A stretch of DNA of 64,000 nt from Nectonema munidae (taxonomy: Eukaryota > Nematomorpha > Nectonematoida > Nectonematidae). Below the pieces are notes generated by a model. The model was not told where the DNA came from. It made no database searches and saw only the letters and a list, made by a program, of their open reading frames with translations. The DNA lies in contig JAUIRK010000903.1 of NCBI GenBank assembly GCA_030549495.1, forward strand, positions 1,054,001-1,118,000. The letters are read 5' to 3'. Positions within the stretch are counted from its first letter, which is position 1. Every line of letters starts with the position of its first letter. Shown in pieces: positions 24,261 to 35,224 of the stretch. The translations under genes were made by a program, and so were the position numbers.

Positions 24261-25354
24261 TCCTAAATTTTCAAGAAAAATAAAGATATTTTTAATATAT
24301 ATTCTTTTTATTTATATAAAAGATTGGCAATCACCTACTTATTGGATGTCACACGTCGCTTGGTATATTTTATCTGTTATCGTTGGATGATTATATTGAT
24401 CCAACGAAATGTTTCACGTTATGAGTTGGGCACAATTAATGCATAAAGTGCCATGAAAGTAAAACCACTCTCTCTCTCTCTCTAAAGATATTACTGAAAT
24501 GATAGGAACGATTAAAATGGTCGGTCATACAGATTTATTTCGACATCGACGTGTACCACTAGTACAATTATGACAAGCTGGCCCAGTTTACTACTCGGAC
24601 AATCCCCAGAAGTAAAAGAATTATAAATACTTTCGGAAAGAATGAAGAACTAAAATATAAATTTACCACAATGTCTTCGTATAAAATCAACTATGTACTT
24701 TCTGAAATTCTGTAAAAGCCGCTTTAGTTTACATTTTTAAATGAAATTGCTTTTAAAATCAAAAAATTACCCTTTTAACAATGATGAATGAATGTCAAAT
24801 CAAAAGTACTTGGAGAAAATAAAATAATTAATATAATGGAACTTTGGACTACTCAAATTTCACCTCCAACCTATTTTCATTTATAAAACTCGCAGTCTAC
24901 TTTACCGTCATTTGAAAGTTCTTTTTCGAAAAAGAATGTTAAGGATAGTGATATCAGTACCACCAGTAATAGAGAAAAATATAGGATCAGAAAGAAACAA
25001 ATTTTATTTGAAATGAACGATATATTTTTGTCTACGTCGTTAGCCGTTGTAAAATTAAAGCAATTTTATGGGCAAAACTTTATAAAAGTCATAACTGTGT
25101 AATACTTATACACTTATAATTAGCCTCGTATATAAACGTTTTTCTCATAAAATAGTTTTCATTTTATCTTGAGGGCAACAGATATACGAAATATAGTTGA
25201 TTGATTTCCAAGAAAATTTTGATCTTTAAATAGCCTATCCTTTCTGTGTTGCTTATATTTACAATATGAATTACGCAAGTTTCATTTTTCTACCATAATA
25301 AAATATTTAGAAAATATAATCCAACGCTTCTTCTTTCTAGCCCTGAATTTCAAA
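24261..25354. other. AT-rich DNA upstream of an uncharacterised ORF
   Basis: There is a short CT repeat at about 24471-24482. The last 20 bases before the ATG at 25355 contain TTCTTTCTAG, a good 3' splice site. A 5' exon or a trans-spliced leader could therefore join there, but no partner exon is visible. Confidence 0.4.
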
Positions 25355-26008
25355 ATGAGCTTTAGTCAATTTATCTCGTTTTCTTTTCTTCGATTTTCTC
25401 TTAAAAAGACTTCTAAAAATTCTTCAATGCCACATAAAAAGACTGCCGCTTCGCTCGAAAAAGGCCTCAATCTGTTCAAAAGTACCTCATCATCACTTCA
25501 CAATGGTAAAGAAGCGCAAAACACCAATATGCTATTCCCACAAGTTCCTCAAGATGTCTGTGCGCCGAAAATTATTCTTCGCCATCAATCCTCCGCATAT
25601 CCTGAGAGCCTTCAGAGTAAGGAAATTTCACTTCTTCCTAAGGGCTTTCAAAGGCTCCGGGATACTCATACCAAGTTTATGCCTATTGGAATACAAGCAT
25701 GTTTTTCTCTTTCTCCTGTTCAATCCCATAATGTCATTATTTCGAGAAAAAGTGATGTTAAATCTAAATCCTTATTATTACAAAAGAAAAGTCTAAAGAT
25801 TATAAGCAATCATAATATTGATAATGTTAATTTTAAAGACACGCATTATTTGTTCAAAAGCGAAGATGATAATTGTGGTGATCCTGAGAACTTTGCAGGC
25901 ACTGAAGCATCTTATTTCTCCTTCAATTCTCCTTATTTCACTGCAACCCACATTCTTCACAACGAAGGGTCAAATCAAAGCCCATCTAGTCAAATTTTTG
26001 CTTCTTGA
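25355..26008 (+). CDS. Uncharacterised 217-residue protein
   Basis: I do not recognise this protein. The ORF starts with CAAAATG 21 bases after a TTCTTTCTAG acceptor-like site. The product is basic and serine-rich at the N-terminus (FSLKKTSKNSSMPHKKTAA), low in predicted structure, with no signal peptide, membrane span or motif, and ends in PYFTATHILHNEGSNQSPSSQIFAS. It sits 136 bases upstream of PMVK on the same strand with no repeat between, so the two could share a transcript or promoter region. A shorter overlapping frame (25503-25796) is more likely a shadow. It could be a lineage-restricted gene, or the leader part of a longer spliced gene. Confidence 0.4.
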   Translation: MSFSQFISFSFLRFSLKKTSKNSSMPHKKTAASLEKGLNLFKSTSSSLHNGKEAQNTNMLFPQVPQDVCAPKIILRHQSSAYPESLQSKEISLLPKGFQRLRDTHTKFMPIGIQACFSLSPVQSHNVIISRKSDVKSKSLLLQKKSLKIISNHNIDNVNFKDTHYLFKSEDDNCGDPENFAGTEASYFSFNSPYFTATHILHNEGSNQSPSSQIFAS

Positions 26009-26144
26009 TGTCTTTTTTCAAAGAAACATGTCATTTAGTATTCATTTTTAAACATGATGTTTGTTGTTTTTATTAATATTATTTTTTTACAAAAGTGTTC
26101 ATTGTTATTTTAGATTTAATTTTTGTGACAAAAGCATTCCTTTC

Positions 26145-26780
26145 ATGTCTTCGTGTATTTTTATACCAAAAATAGTCATTATCATCAGCGGTAAAAGAAA
26201 GAGTGGCAAGGATTATCTGGCAAGCGAACTGAAAAAATATATTTCAAAGGAAGAATGCAGAATTCTTCACTTGTCCAAACCATTGAAGCTAAAGTACGCC
26301 CAACTCAAAAACATGCAAGATGGCGGAAGCGAGCTTTTAACGAGTGGCAGCTTTAAAGAAGCTTTTCGCCGAGACATGATTGCCTTTGGTGAAGGTGAGC
26401 GATTAAAAGATCCTTTCATTTATTGTGAAGAAATTTGGCGGGAAGGAATCAGCGAGATTAATTCCGCTGCCTGGATCATCGCTGATGCAAGAAGAATAAC
26501 AGATGTGCAGTTTTTTGAAAGAAAGTGCCAAAGTGGTTTTGGTAGGAGTAACAGCATGAACTTAATTACTTTGAGAGTTGTGGCCAATGAAGATGTAAGA
26601 GAGGCAAGAGGCTGGAATTTTGTTTCTGGTATAGACGATGCAGAAAGTGAATGTGGACTTGATGAATTCGCAGATTGGAGTTATATCATTCAAAATAATG
26701 GCTTGGATTCATCAATGCAGAGCAGTGTTGAATTTCAAAAGCTTTTAGAAGAAATTAATTTTGTATTGGAGAAAAAATAA
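26145..26780 (+). CDS. PMVK: Phosphomevalonate kinase, animal type, single exon
   Basis: Phosphorylates mevalonate 5-phosphate to the diphosphate with ATP, in the mevalonate route to isoprenoids. SGKRKSGKD (residues 15-23) is the P-loop-like nucleotide site that in the human enzyme reads SGKRKSGKD as well. FKEAFRRDMIAFGEGERLKDP, ADARRITDVQFF, RGWNFVSGIDDAESECGLD and a closing FADWSYIIQNNG all match the human order. From the ATG at 26145 the product is 211 residues, against 192 in human. A start 84 bases upstream would add a hydrophobic stretch unlike the family, so 26145 is preferred. The gene has no intron. The stop codon overlaps an AATAAA. Assignment is by remembered homology; the signature blocks make it secure. 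Confidence 0.94.
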   Translation: MSSCIFIPKIVIIISGKRKSGKDYLASELKKYISKEECRILHLSKPLKLKYAQLKNMQDGGSELLTSGSFKEAFRRDMIAFGEGERLKDPFIYCEEIWREGISEINSAAWIIADARRITDVQFFERKCQSGFGRSNSMNLITLRVVANEDVREARGWNFVSGIDDAESECGLDEFADWSYIIQNNGLDSSMQSSVEFQKLLEEINFVLEKK

Positions 26781-26781
26781 A
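26776..26781 (+). terminator. AATAAA overlapping the PMVK stop codon
   Basis: The polyadenylation-type hexamer spans the TAA stop of PMVK. If used it would leave a 3' UTR of only tens of bases. Other AT-rich signals follow, so use of this one is not certain. Confidence 0.35.
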
Positions 26782-28620
26782 CCCACTCGCTTTTCAAAGA
26801 CGCCATATTTTATTTGATTCAAATTTACTTTTACATCCGCGCGTCTATACGCATTGGAAAATATTTCTAAAAGTTACCAAAGATAAAATCCATTGAATGT
26901 CATAGTTATTATTTTCATAGAATAGATTTGCGTGCTGAACATCGTTCACATAACCAGTGATCAGATTCCAGAGATTCGCGGAAACCGCTTCCTAAAATTT
27001 CCAGTGTTTATAACTTCACTTTATCTTTTTCAAATCAGTACAAGTTTGTAAACTCAATAGGTCTTGTACTAGGTTTATAAGAGAATGCAATGTTTAGGCT
27101 CAAAATTACGAGAAAAAATCACACAAACGAAAGCTATTTGCAAATGTTTAATATTTTTCCATCATTTTGTTAATTCTTTTGAATTATTTCATCTCCTAGA
27201 TTATTTGCATCCCATCACTGCTTTAGATAACTAGGGATGCACCTGATATCCTGTTGGCTGGACATCCGGCCAGAACTTTAATACGAAGTAACGGGCTTTA
27301 TTTTAAATTTTACCAGATATTCGGATAATCCGGCCGGACAACTAATATTAAATTTCTATTATTTTGAGCAATAACATACTATTTTATAAAACTAGTTTAA
27401 CTTCACTACTACACTTATAGAGAAATTTATTATGAATAAAAGAAAGATATTTTTTCTTTCTATTTTTATAAAAATTATAAAATTCGGACACTGAAAATTT
27501 CATTTCAGGATGCGGGCTAATTTGAGTATACAATAAGATAAATCTAAATTTATTTAAAATTTTGAAAATGCTACTTATAACGCGGAGGTTATTGCAGATA
27601 CCCCCTTCCTCAATTACGAAAGAATTTTTGGTTTTTTTGATGAATGAAATCATCTTGTGAGACAACATTTATAAATTCGATCTATAATTTATCTATTTTC
27701 TATTACAAAATTAAAAAAAATAATTGGCTTTTTCTAGAGTTAATATATGAGTATAAAATTGAGTCCTATCATTTTTAGAAATAAAAATAACCAATGTGAA
27801 ATGTACATGAAAGATTAAAAAAGACAAAATTATTCATACTTAAAACTAGATTTTTCAAAACCCTTTTTTTAAAATATAAAATGGGTTAATGAAAAGTCAA
27901 GAATCTAACCTATCTCCAAATTAGCCCCCAGATGAAATGAAATGGCGAATTTTGTTCAAAATGATTTGAGTAATATAAAGGTAAAATTAAAAAAATTTAA
28001 ATAAGGTTTTTTTTAAATTTTTTTAATTTTAAATTTTAATTTTTAAAACCAAAGTTGCGAACCTTTTTATCAATTGAGTAAAAACTCAGGATCAATAAGA
28101 CTTTTCTAGTCTCAAATTTTAATTAAAAAAAAATTTGGCATGACTCCATAATTCTAAGTTTAAATCAATTCAAGTTTTCCCCATGAAATTTGTGAGAAAA
28201 TTTAAGAAAAAGGCAAATTTTTTGAAGATTAATGAAAAGTTTATAGTAATTCGATCTGCTTCAAGGGGGTCAGGATTTTCGGTCTTTGAAAAAATTTCAC
28301 CCTGGAATAACTTTACATTAAATTTTCTCATGGGTAAACAAATAGTTTTGTACCTAGATTTGATTGAATTTTTATATTCGTATTTCTTATACCTTTTATT
28401 ATATAATACAAAAATCATGTATAAAGGTTTCATAGTTTACACCATTGACTTCGAAAGCCACCATTACAAAATGAATATTATCTTTCAACGCAGGTTTATA
28501 TCATGAATCATGTGCAATTTATGAACTTTTTTTTGCTAACTTCGAATTCAATTATTAAGTAAGCTGAGAAAGCTAAATTTTATTTAGCTTCTTTCATAAA
28601 ATAAATAATAAGTTTTTGTT
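26782..28620. other. Intergenic DNA with a hAT-like fragment
   Basis: TAGGGATGCACCTGATATCC at about 27234 and the CCGGCCGG-rich text to 27345 resemble a hAT terminal region. Overlapping ORFs near 28170-28506 on both strands have no recognised motif. No gene is called. Confidence 0.45.
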
Positions 28621-28634
28621 ATATCCAAGAAAAG

Positions 28635-28920
28635 TTAGCAGACAAAATTTGTGGTAAACAAGCAACATCTTGGGCAAACGAAAGATCAGTATCAGGTTTT
28701 TGCTTGTGGAGGAGGAATCCAGGAGTGGATTTTTTTAGGAGTAGTCGACCAAGGTACGTATTTGTCCATTGTTCCGGACATATTTTCAAAATGTTCTTGC
28801 ATCCATGGCTTAATCAATGGAGGCGAGAGTGAAGGAGGGTTGTCATGTCGATGATGTATCCACCCATTCCTAAAACAAATCAAGAGTTAGATAATCACAA
28901 TTAGAATAATCCTTGGTGTC
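28635..28920 (-). other. Exon-like insert between 14-bp direct repeats
   Basis: ATATCCAAGAAAAG occurs at both edges (28621-28634 and 28921-28934). On the minus strand CTAACTCTTGATTTGTTTTAG at about 28871-28891 looks like a branch point plus 3' splice site. It is followed by 60 open codons rich in Pro and Trp (NGWIHHRHDNPPSLSPPL, then HFENMSGTMDKYVPWS and KKIHSWIPPP) and a stop at about 28692. GC content is higher than around it. It may be the last exon of an unidentified gene or a captured fragment with a target duplication. Confidence 0.35.
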
Positions 28921-28934
28921 ATATCCAAGAAAAG

Positions 28935-29310
28935 AAATTTTTAATACAAATATATTTATGAGAATATCATTTGTTGTAGCGATTAGTAAAAAAGATCTTA
29001 AAAAAGGCGATTTCATGGAAGATTATTTCATCTCAATGAAATTTTATTTCCTTTTGAATATCTACTCTTACTTGAGAATTTTCTCTTCTTAATAACACTT
29101 TAAATTTTTGTTTTTTTGAACTTTGGAAAAATAAATGGAACTAATAGAATGTCATTCTTAAAGTGAAACATTGTAATAAATTCTTTGGGTAAAATGTTAG
29201 GCACAATTTAAAATATAGGAATTTGTTTCTGTGTGAAATATATATACAAACATAAAATCTTCGAAACATTAGTAAGAAATTTTATCGCAGAGAAAGGTAC
29301 AAAAAATTTA
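28935..29310. other. AT-rich spacer
   Basis: No gene, repeat or RNA recognised. Confidence 0.4.
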
Positions 29311-29475
29311 GATCAGTATCGGCTTCGGCTTTTTTTGTTTGATTGGTATCGGTATTAGCACATTTTTAATTGTTCATCGATTTTCTGAGACGAACCAATA
29401 GACAATAAAAGTTTATACTAGAGCTATAGAGAGTAAGACAATTTAGTATTTTATACATAGCGTTTTGTACATCTC
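29311..29475 (+). repeat. Dispersed GATCGGTATCGG repeat, copy 2
   Basis: A diverged copy of 19202-19364 that ends abruptly where the ATG-repeat tail of the minus-strand RTE LINE begins (CATCATCAT at about 29478). The LINE therefore landed in this older repeat. Confidence 0.6.
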
Positions 29476-29840
29476 ATCATCATTTATTTAAGTTAGGTGA
29501 ATTCCCTTTTTACGCAAGGGGTTGCTGACTTTCGCACCAAAAGACAAAACTCATTTCCACTTTTTCCTGTCAAGTGCATATGATTTTGCTAACCTATACC
29601 TTCGAACTTCTTTCATTAGTTTTCCCTTCCAAGTGCTTTTTGGACAGCCTTTATTTCTTTTGCCACTAGCCTAAAAATTTCAAGCTTGTTTAATTGGTTC
29701 ATCATTCTCTTTTCTTTAAAGATACTATAACCACCTTAGGCTATTACTTCTTACAAATTGCACATCTTTTTCTATGCCTAATTTTTCCAAAAGCCCATTA
29801 GATTACATTTAAAATCGCACACCTGACATTCTTCTTAGCA

Positions 29841-32415
29841 GAGCCATTCTCAACCTTTCCTCCATCATTGACCCCCTCGGCTTTATGTATTTCTCCATTT
29901 ACCCCCACTCCCATACAAAAAATTCATAGCCATCATAAAGTGACAGAAAAACAAGAAGGTCAGAAAGAACCTTTACATAGAAAATTATGAAGTTAATTTG
30001 TATTACAAAAAATAATGAACAGAAACACCAGAAGCATTATCAGTGGGAACACTGCTGATTCATTGAGTCAATCAGTTTGTTTATGCGAGGAGCTGTTTCT
30101 GACAATGCTGCTCTCATATCATCATCAGCTTTCAGGCGGTTTCTGGCCTTTGTCTTTATTGCTACTAAATGTTAGAACCCTGATTCACATAAGTACGTAG
30201 TGACAAAAGAAACAAGCACTTGGAAGGCACGCTGAGTAAGGAGTGGGAATGAAACTGTGAGTTTTATCAAAAAATTAACACCTACTTTTTCAAATTCTTC
30301 TCTAAGAGTAGTAGAAGATTGAAGATCAATCAGTTCATCTTTTACTGGGCTGTTATCTTTTATTTCTGACAGTTCAGTGGCAAAAGGTCTTATCCATCTC
30401 TCTGTTGGAATCATGTCTTTTGAAAAGTAGCCAGTGAAGTGATTCTTCAAGATATTCAAATGGTCTGTTATGTCTTCATTTATCCCAGGTAACACTGCAG
30501 AACTTTCACTAATGACCTCATCCAAATTTGGGAAATTTGCAAAGTTGCTTTGGTGAACTCTCCGTGCCCATAAGTCCAGCTTTGTCTGCAATGCTGTCAT
30601 CTTTTCACTTGCTTCAACAATGGTTACTAATGTTCCTTGGAGTTGTTTGTTAACTTGGTTAAGATGGGTAAATATATCTGACAGGCACCCCAAACAGACG
30701 ATGAACTTAGGATCAGCAAAATTTTCACACAGCTTTGAATTCCGGTCACAAAGAAACATTTCTACCTCAGTACGGAGCTCAAACACACGATTTTAAATAA
30801 GTCCACGTGAAAGCCACCTCACTTCAGTATGCAGTAAAAGAATGGAATGCTCAGAGCCCATCTCATCACAAAAAGCTTTGAACAAACAGTGATTCAATGT
30901 TCGGGAGCGAATGAAGTAAACAGTCTTAACAACTTTCTGCAAAACAATTTTCAGGGAGAGTTTTTGCTGCTAATGGGGTGCCTTTTGTTTCACAAGTGCA
31001 GTGAAGCCTGATCTCACTCCCATCATGGCTGGAGCTCCGTCAGTACAGATTGAGCCAACAATGTCCCATGTGAGATTGTTCTTGTCAAAGAAGTCTTGTA
31101 TTTTCTGTATTATATCAGTAGCCTTTGTAGTTTGCTGGAGAGGTTCAAAAAAGAGAAATTCATTTTTTAGTTCTTTTCCACATATGTAACGTACAAAAAC
31201 AAGAAGTTGTGAAAAATTGGCTACATCATAGGTTTCATCAAGTTGCAAATATATTTTTACTGGGCTACATTTGATTTGTTCAATAACTTGTTGACAAATA
31301 TCTTGAGACATTTCACTAATACGCCGATCGATTGTGTCATTAAAAAGGGGAATGGTTTGAATCATCTGCTTTGCTTTAATCCCACATACATATTCAACCA
31401 TGTCTAAGGCACAAGGTTTAATCAGCTTCTCGGCAATGTCATGAGGTTTTTTGGCCTTTGATATTCGCAGCGCTACATTATAGGAAGCTGCGAGCATTGG
31501 TTTCTTCTCAGATACAAGGCCAAGTTTGGGCAGTGTTCCTGCAGCCCTAAACCTAGCTCTCTTTGCCTCAAATGTAGCACAGTCACGGATGCATGGACAG
31601 GATGTGAAGCTTCCAGATGGTGTTTCAGTATTGAAAGTTTCAGTGACCCATTTCCAAAAACTTTTAAGCACAGCAGACAATGAGGCTTCTCCACAGCAAC
31701 GAAATCAAAGCCATATTGTACATATGAATCCAGGTATGTACGTTTCTTGGACATGACACAATTTGAAAAGAAATAATTATGAATTAGTCATGAGACTAAT
31801 TCTCCATTCACTGAAAAGATATCCAGAATATTGCCACTCATGACTGTTTTTCAGTTAACAGTAACACTCTCTGTGGATTTTATCAATGCCAGGCTAGTTC
31901 TCATCAAAGCTCTCAAATAATGTTTACATTTAATTTAATGAAATATCATAATAAATGCATACACACTTGTAGTATTACTCTCAGTAAATATAATACTAAT
32001 ATACTTAGTACTTACATAGCAGCAGTGATATACAGTAATGAGAGAATAACTGATCAACTGAAATTCGGAACAGTGGTTTTACTGGGCTGCGTTTGAGAGG
32101 GCGTGCCGGCACGAGCGGAACAATACACATCCTCTCATGTGCATGCGCGAGTCGCTGCGCTGAGATTCTGTGGGAAGCAACCAAGCGGCTTTGTTTATGT
32201 ACGCATGCCCAAACAGGACTAAACAAGATTGACAGACAATCTCCATTCCTTCCTCTCTCCCACACACACACTTTCTTTGCATTCTCTCTCTCATTTTACA
32301 AAAATAAATTTAATTGAATTATTTTTTAAATTATCAGCTACTTCAATTTATTTACTCCCGACTATATAATTTTTTACCCCCTAGGGGTAAATTTCCCCCT
32401 GGTTGAGAACCTCTG
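29841..32415 (-). mobile_element. hAT-Buster element (ZBED5/FAM200-like), 2.57 kb
   Basis: The right end (32401-32415) reads, inverted, CAGAGGTTCTCAACC; the left end is GAGCCATTCTCAACC. A perfect 8-bp duplication TCTTAGCA lies at 29833-29840 and 32416-32423, with central TA as known for Buster elements. The left terminal CA may have been lost against the CA of the target. The interior carries a broken transposase on the minus strand and a GC-rich 5' leader (32080-32240, with CA repeats). It is much richer in GC than its surroundings and inserted into the RTE LINE. Confidence 0.92.
29990..31754 (-). pseudogene. hAT transposase with BED zinc finger, broken
   Basis: The start MSKKRTYLDSYVQYGF leads a BED finger (CLLCLKVFGNGSLK then LKHHLEASHP, 31690-31600). 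A frame change near 31585 leads to the main body: KKPHDIAEKLIKPCALDMV, DRRISEMSQDICQQVIEQI, YLQLDETYDVAN with a catalytic Asp (about 31240), and GSICTDGAPAMMGVRSGF with the next (about 31040). After KQKAPH a stop and a short deletion remove the WTHCxxHREAL-type segment. Sense returns in HTEVRWLSRGL (about 30820) and, after a stop, through VFELRTEVEMFL to SFVTTYLCESGF. A last stop splits the C-terminal dimerisation block (HLVAIKTKARNRLKADDDMR). The text is still very close to family members in other animals, which suggests recent death. Confidence 0.9.
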
Positions 32416-33326
32416 TCTTAGCATAAATCGTTCTGTTCCTTGAATGATGTTTTCTTTAACAGTCTTTATGTTTCAGAGCCATAAACCATTACTGCTCTGA
32501 TGCAAGCTTTGTAAATTCTTTCAAAGAAGATAGCTCATTAAATTTTTGCCAGCCTAGTCTGCATCTTTTTGCTATTTGAATCTAAGAGAAGAAAGATTTA
32601 CTTCTTCCACACATGATATCTTAACTTTGCCTATATTCTCAACAATTATGTTAACTTCTTCCATACAATTTTTGCAAGAAAAATTCTTTTACATTCACTT
32701 TACTCACTCCTACACATCTGGCATGAATCCATTTTAAAGATTTAAACACTTGATAGAATTTCTCAGCACTCTTTTTTTGCAAATATCACAAGAGTTTTTA
32801 CAGCTTGCGTTTCTAGCTTTTTTCCACGTGCTTGTAATATATTATTTTCTTTAAATCGACTTTTAGACCTTTGGTTTCTAAATTGTTTTTCCAAATAAGA
32901 AAATTCTTTCCCAACTCATCTAATGTATCTGCCAAAATAACTAAGTCATCTGCATATATAACATTTTTCAGCATATCTTTTGGAACCGTTGAACTTACAG
33001 CATCGACTAGTAAACAAAAGCGGCGATAAAGCTGAACCTTGATGAAGCAACACTCACTGGAAACTCTCAGAAAATAGAGTTCCACATTTTACACTTGTAT
33101 GGGCATCTTTGTATAAAGAAATCACAATCTTTACCATGCTTCCAGGAACCATTTTTTTGCGCAGAGCACATTCAATGACAAATTGAGGCACTCCTCTATT
33201 AAAAGCTTAACGCTTTTCATTCTTGCCATAACATGTTCAATTTCTTCAACCATATCAGTATCAACAGCACAATACCAGTCATTTTCTACATTCATAACAC
33301 TTTCCAAGTGATTCTTCCATACTTTT

Positions 33327-33568
33327 TGTTATGTATGACGAATATGTATATTCAATGTTTCATTCATATTCAAATACATGCAATATGTTTCATTCACGTT
33401 CAAATACATGCAATGTGTTGCATTCATATACATCCATTCGACATTCAAATAAGTCTGCGATACAATACTAATTTGACTAATTGAAACTCACCTCTTCTGG
33501 ATATAAATAGTCGTGCATTTTCGATAGGAGACACATTCCTTACGCGCTCTTAGTGTAAGAATACAACA
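33327..33568. mobile_element. Solo LTR (fossil), 242 bp
   Basis: Starts TGTTATGTATG and ends ATACAACA (TG...CA), with a 5-bp target duplication CTTTT on both sides (33322-33326 and 33569-33573). A TATAAATA box lies at 33502-33509, and short CATTCA/ATACATGCAAT repeats fill the front half. No internal region remains, as expected after recombination between two LTRs. The length and 5-bp duplication would fit several LTR superfamilies; the family is unresolved. It lies inside the RTE LINE and is younger than it. Confidence 0.75.
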
Positions 33569-34466
33569 CTTTTCTTCTATTCCTCTTATCAAAATGAAGC
33601 ATACCAATTTTGTCCTTAATACATACATTTTCATTCCTTTCTTTTGAATCTATAACTTTAGTAAAAACCATAGGCATTTCTATTTATGCTCTGCAATTCC
33701 TTTTCAAGTCTCTTCTTTCATAGCTTTCAACACGCGTTTTTAAAGATTTTTTCGCCTTTCATTTTTTCCTGTTTCAAAATTTTATAACATTTATTTTTCC
33801 ACGCTATAGCATTCTTAACTTCATCATTTCACCACCAAATTACTCCATGCATTGCTTTATTCTTACTGACACCACAAACTTCCTTTGTTGCTTCGAGATC
33901 ACAAAATTTAAATTTGTCCCATATATTTACTTCCTTGTTTTGATCCCAAAGCATATTTAACTTATCAGAAAACAGCTTTTGAGTATCTAAAATTTTTAGT
34001 TTCCATGTTTTCAATACTGCGGAATTGATGATTCCATTTCTTGCTTTCTTGAATACAAACAAATCCATCACTATCAAACTATCTTGAAGTTGGTCAGGAA
34101 TTACTAACATTTTTGACTTGCTTTCGTTTTTTCAATGAGGAAGAAATCAATCTGAGAAGAATTAGAAGATGAGTGGAAAGTTTTTTTTCTTTTATTTTTA
34201 AACGCGGTATTTAATATCGCTAAACTATATTCTGTACACAATTTTGGTTGTTTTCTACCTTCTTCGTTTCTTGAGCTTACACTGAGGCTCAAGAAATTCC
34301 TTCATATCCATCTGCTTCTTTGCCGATATTTCCGTTGAAATCCCCAATTATCTAAAGTTCATCGGATTTTGTTGGGTGTAGTTCTTCAGCTAAATCCGCA
34401 TGAAACTCTTCTTTTCCTTCTTCTAATCTATCTACCTGCTGAGCTACAAATGAATAAATGCAGTTA

Positions 34467-35224
34467 GGGATCGTTCACAAATAACGTCCACCAATTTTCT
34501 CTTATTTTTGACCGCTCATCTTTAGTTGTGGTGGACAAGTTTAGTCTAGTAGAAGAAACAAATTAGAAAGAACCACTGGAGACAAGCTCTTGTTTTTGCA
34601 TTAAAATTTAAAATCTAATTTCAAACATTGAGGTTTTTTAGTTTTTATTAAATGATATAACCTAATAGAGATTTTTATTATGATGTTTAAAAACTCTAAT
34701 ACAAAATAATTTAAAAAGTTATAGAGACCTAATATCATTTTCTTAATATCTATGTTACAGTAAAACTGTGAAATTAGTAATTTCGTGAAATACCTGAATT
34801 TTTTAGTAAATTCATGTAATGACTAAAATCTCTATGAATTTCAGATTTTCTTCTTTGCAGTTTGTATAATAGCGTACTCAAATAGAGTGTTAATGTTAAA
34901 GTAGTGTTATCAAATTTTGTTCACACTGAACTTAAATACGCTGTGTGCAAAGTTAAATTAGAAACTAGCACTTTTATGTGTAAAAATATTGTTAAGGCTT
35001 CTATCAACGAAAAAAATTTATATCAACTTTTTGAGGATCAGAATTTTTAATGCTTTTATCAAAGAACAAACAATTTGCTTGTTTTTATGTTTTTAAATTT
35101 ATTTAAATATCACTCAATCTGCTGATTTTAAAACAAATTATACGAAAAATACTCGCAAAATCAAAAATAGTATATACCTAAAAAGAACCATACTATAAAA
35201 TCCTAGAAGAGCTGAAAACAATAA
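34467..35224. other. MITE end followed by AT-rich spacer
   Basis: GGGATCGTTCACAAATAACG at 34467, preceded by TTA, is a Harbinger-like terminal repeat in the family of those at 10299 and 38604. No inverted partner was found downstream. The remainder is AT-rich with nothing recognised. Confidence 0.5.

Larger units (their letters stand above)
29476..34463 (-). mobile_element. RTE-type LINE, minus strand, split by a hAT element and a solo LTR
   Basis: Read on the minus strand, the endonuclease part has IIGDFNGNIGKEADGYEG (about 34340), NEEGRKQPKLCTEYSLAILN (34270-34210) and a Q-I-D-F block. The RT part has GVPQFVIECALRKKMVPGSM (about 33210-33150), SALSPLLF and the intact catalytic VIYADDLVILAD (about 32960). 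The C-terminal part, KRNKGCPKSTWKGKLMKEV, resumes left of the hAT insertion (about 29660-29600), and the element ends in an ATG-repeat tail at 29476. A 242-bp solo LTR and a 2.57-kb hAT interrupt it. Frame changes and stops are frequent; the copy is dead. The right edge is set by a TTA-flanked MITE end at 34464. Confidence 0.82.

Noticed and set aside
25503-25796. 97-codon ORF overlapping the uncharacterised protein
   Set aside because: It starts late, lies inside the longer frame and has no recognisable features; a shadow is more likely.
26061-26144. Upstream in-frame start for PMVK giving a hydrophobic N-terminus
   Set aside because: Family members begin just before the P-loop-like motif. 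The added stretch contains an acceptor-like TTATTTTAG and reads like UTR.
28170-28506. Opposed ORFs of 87 and 107 codons
   Set aside because: AT-rich low-complexity translations with no motif on either strand.
32005-32317. Three overlapping ORFs on both strands in GC-rich DNA
   Set aside because: The region is the leader of the hAT element; the frames lack motifs and are open only because of base composition.
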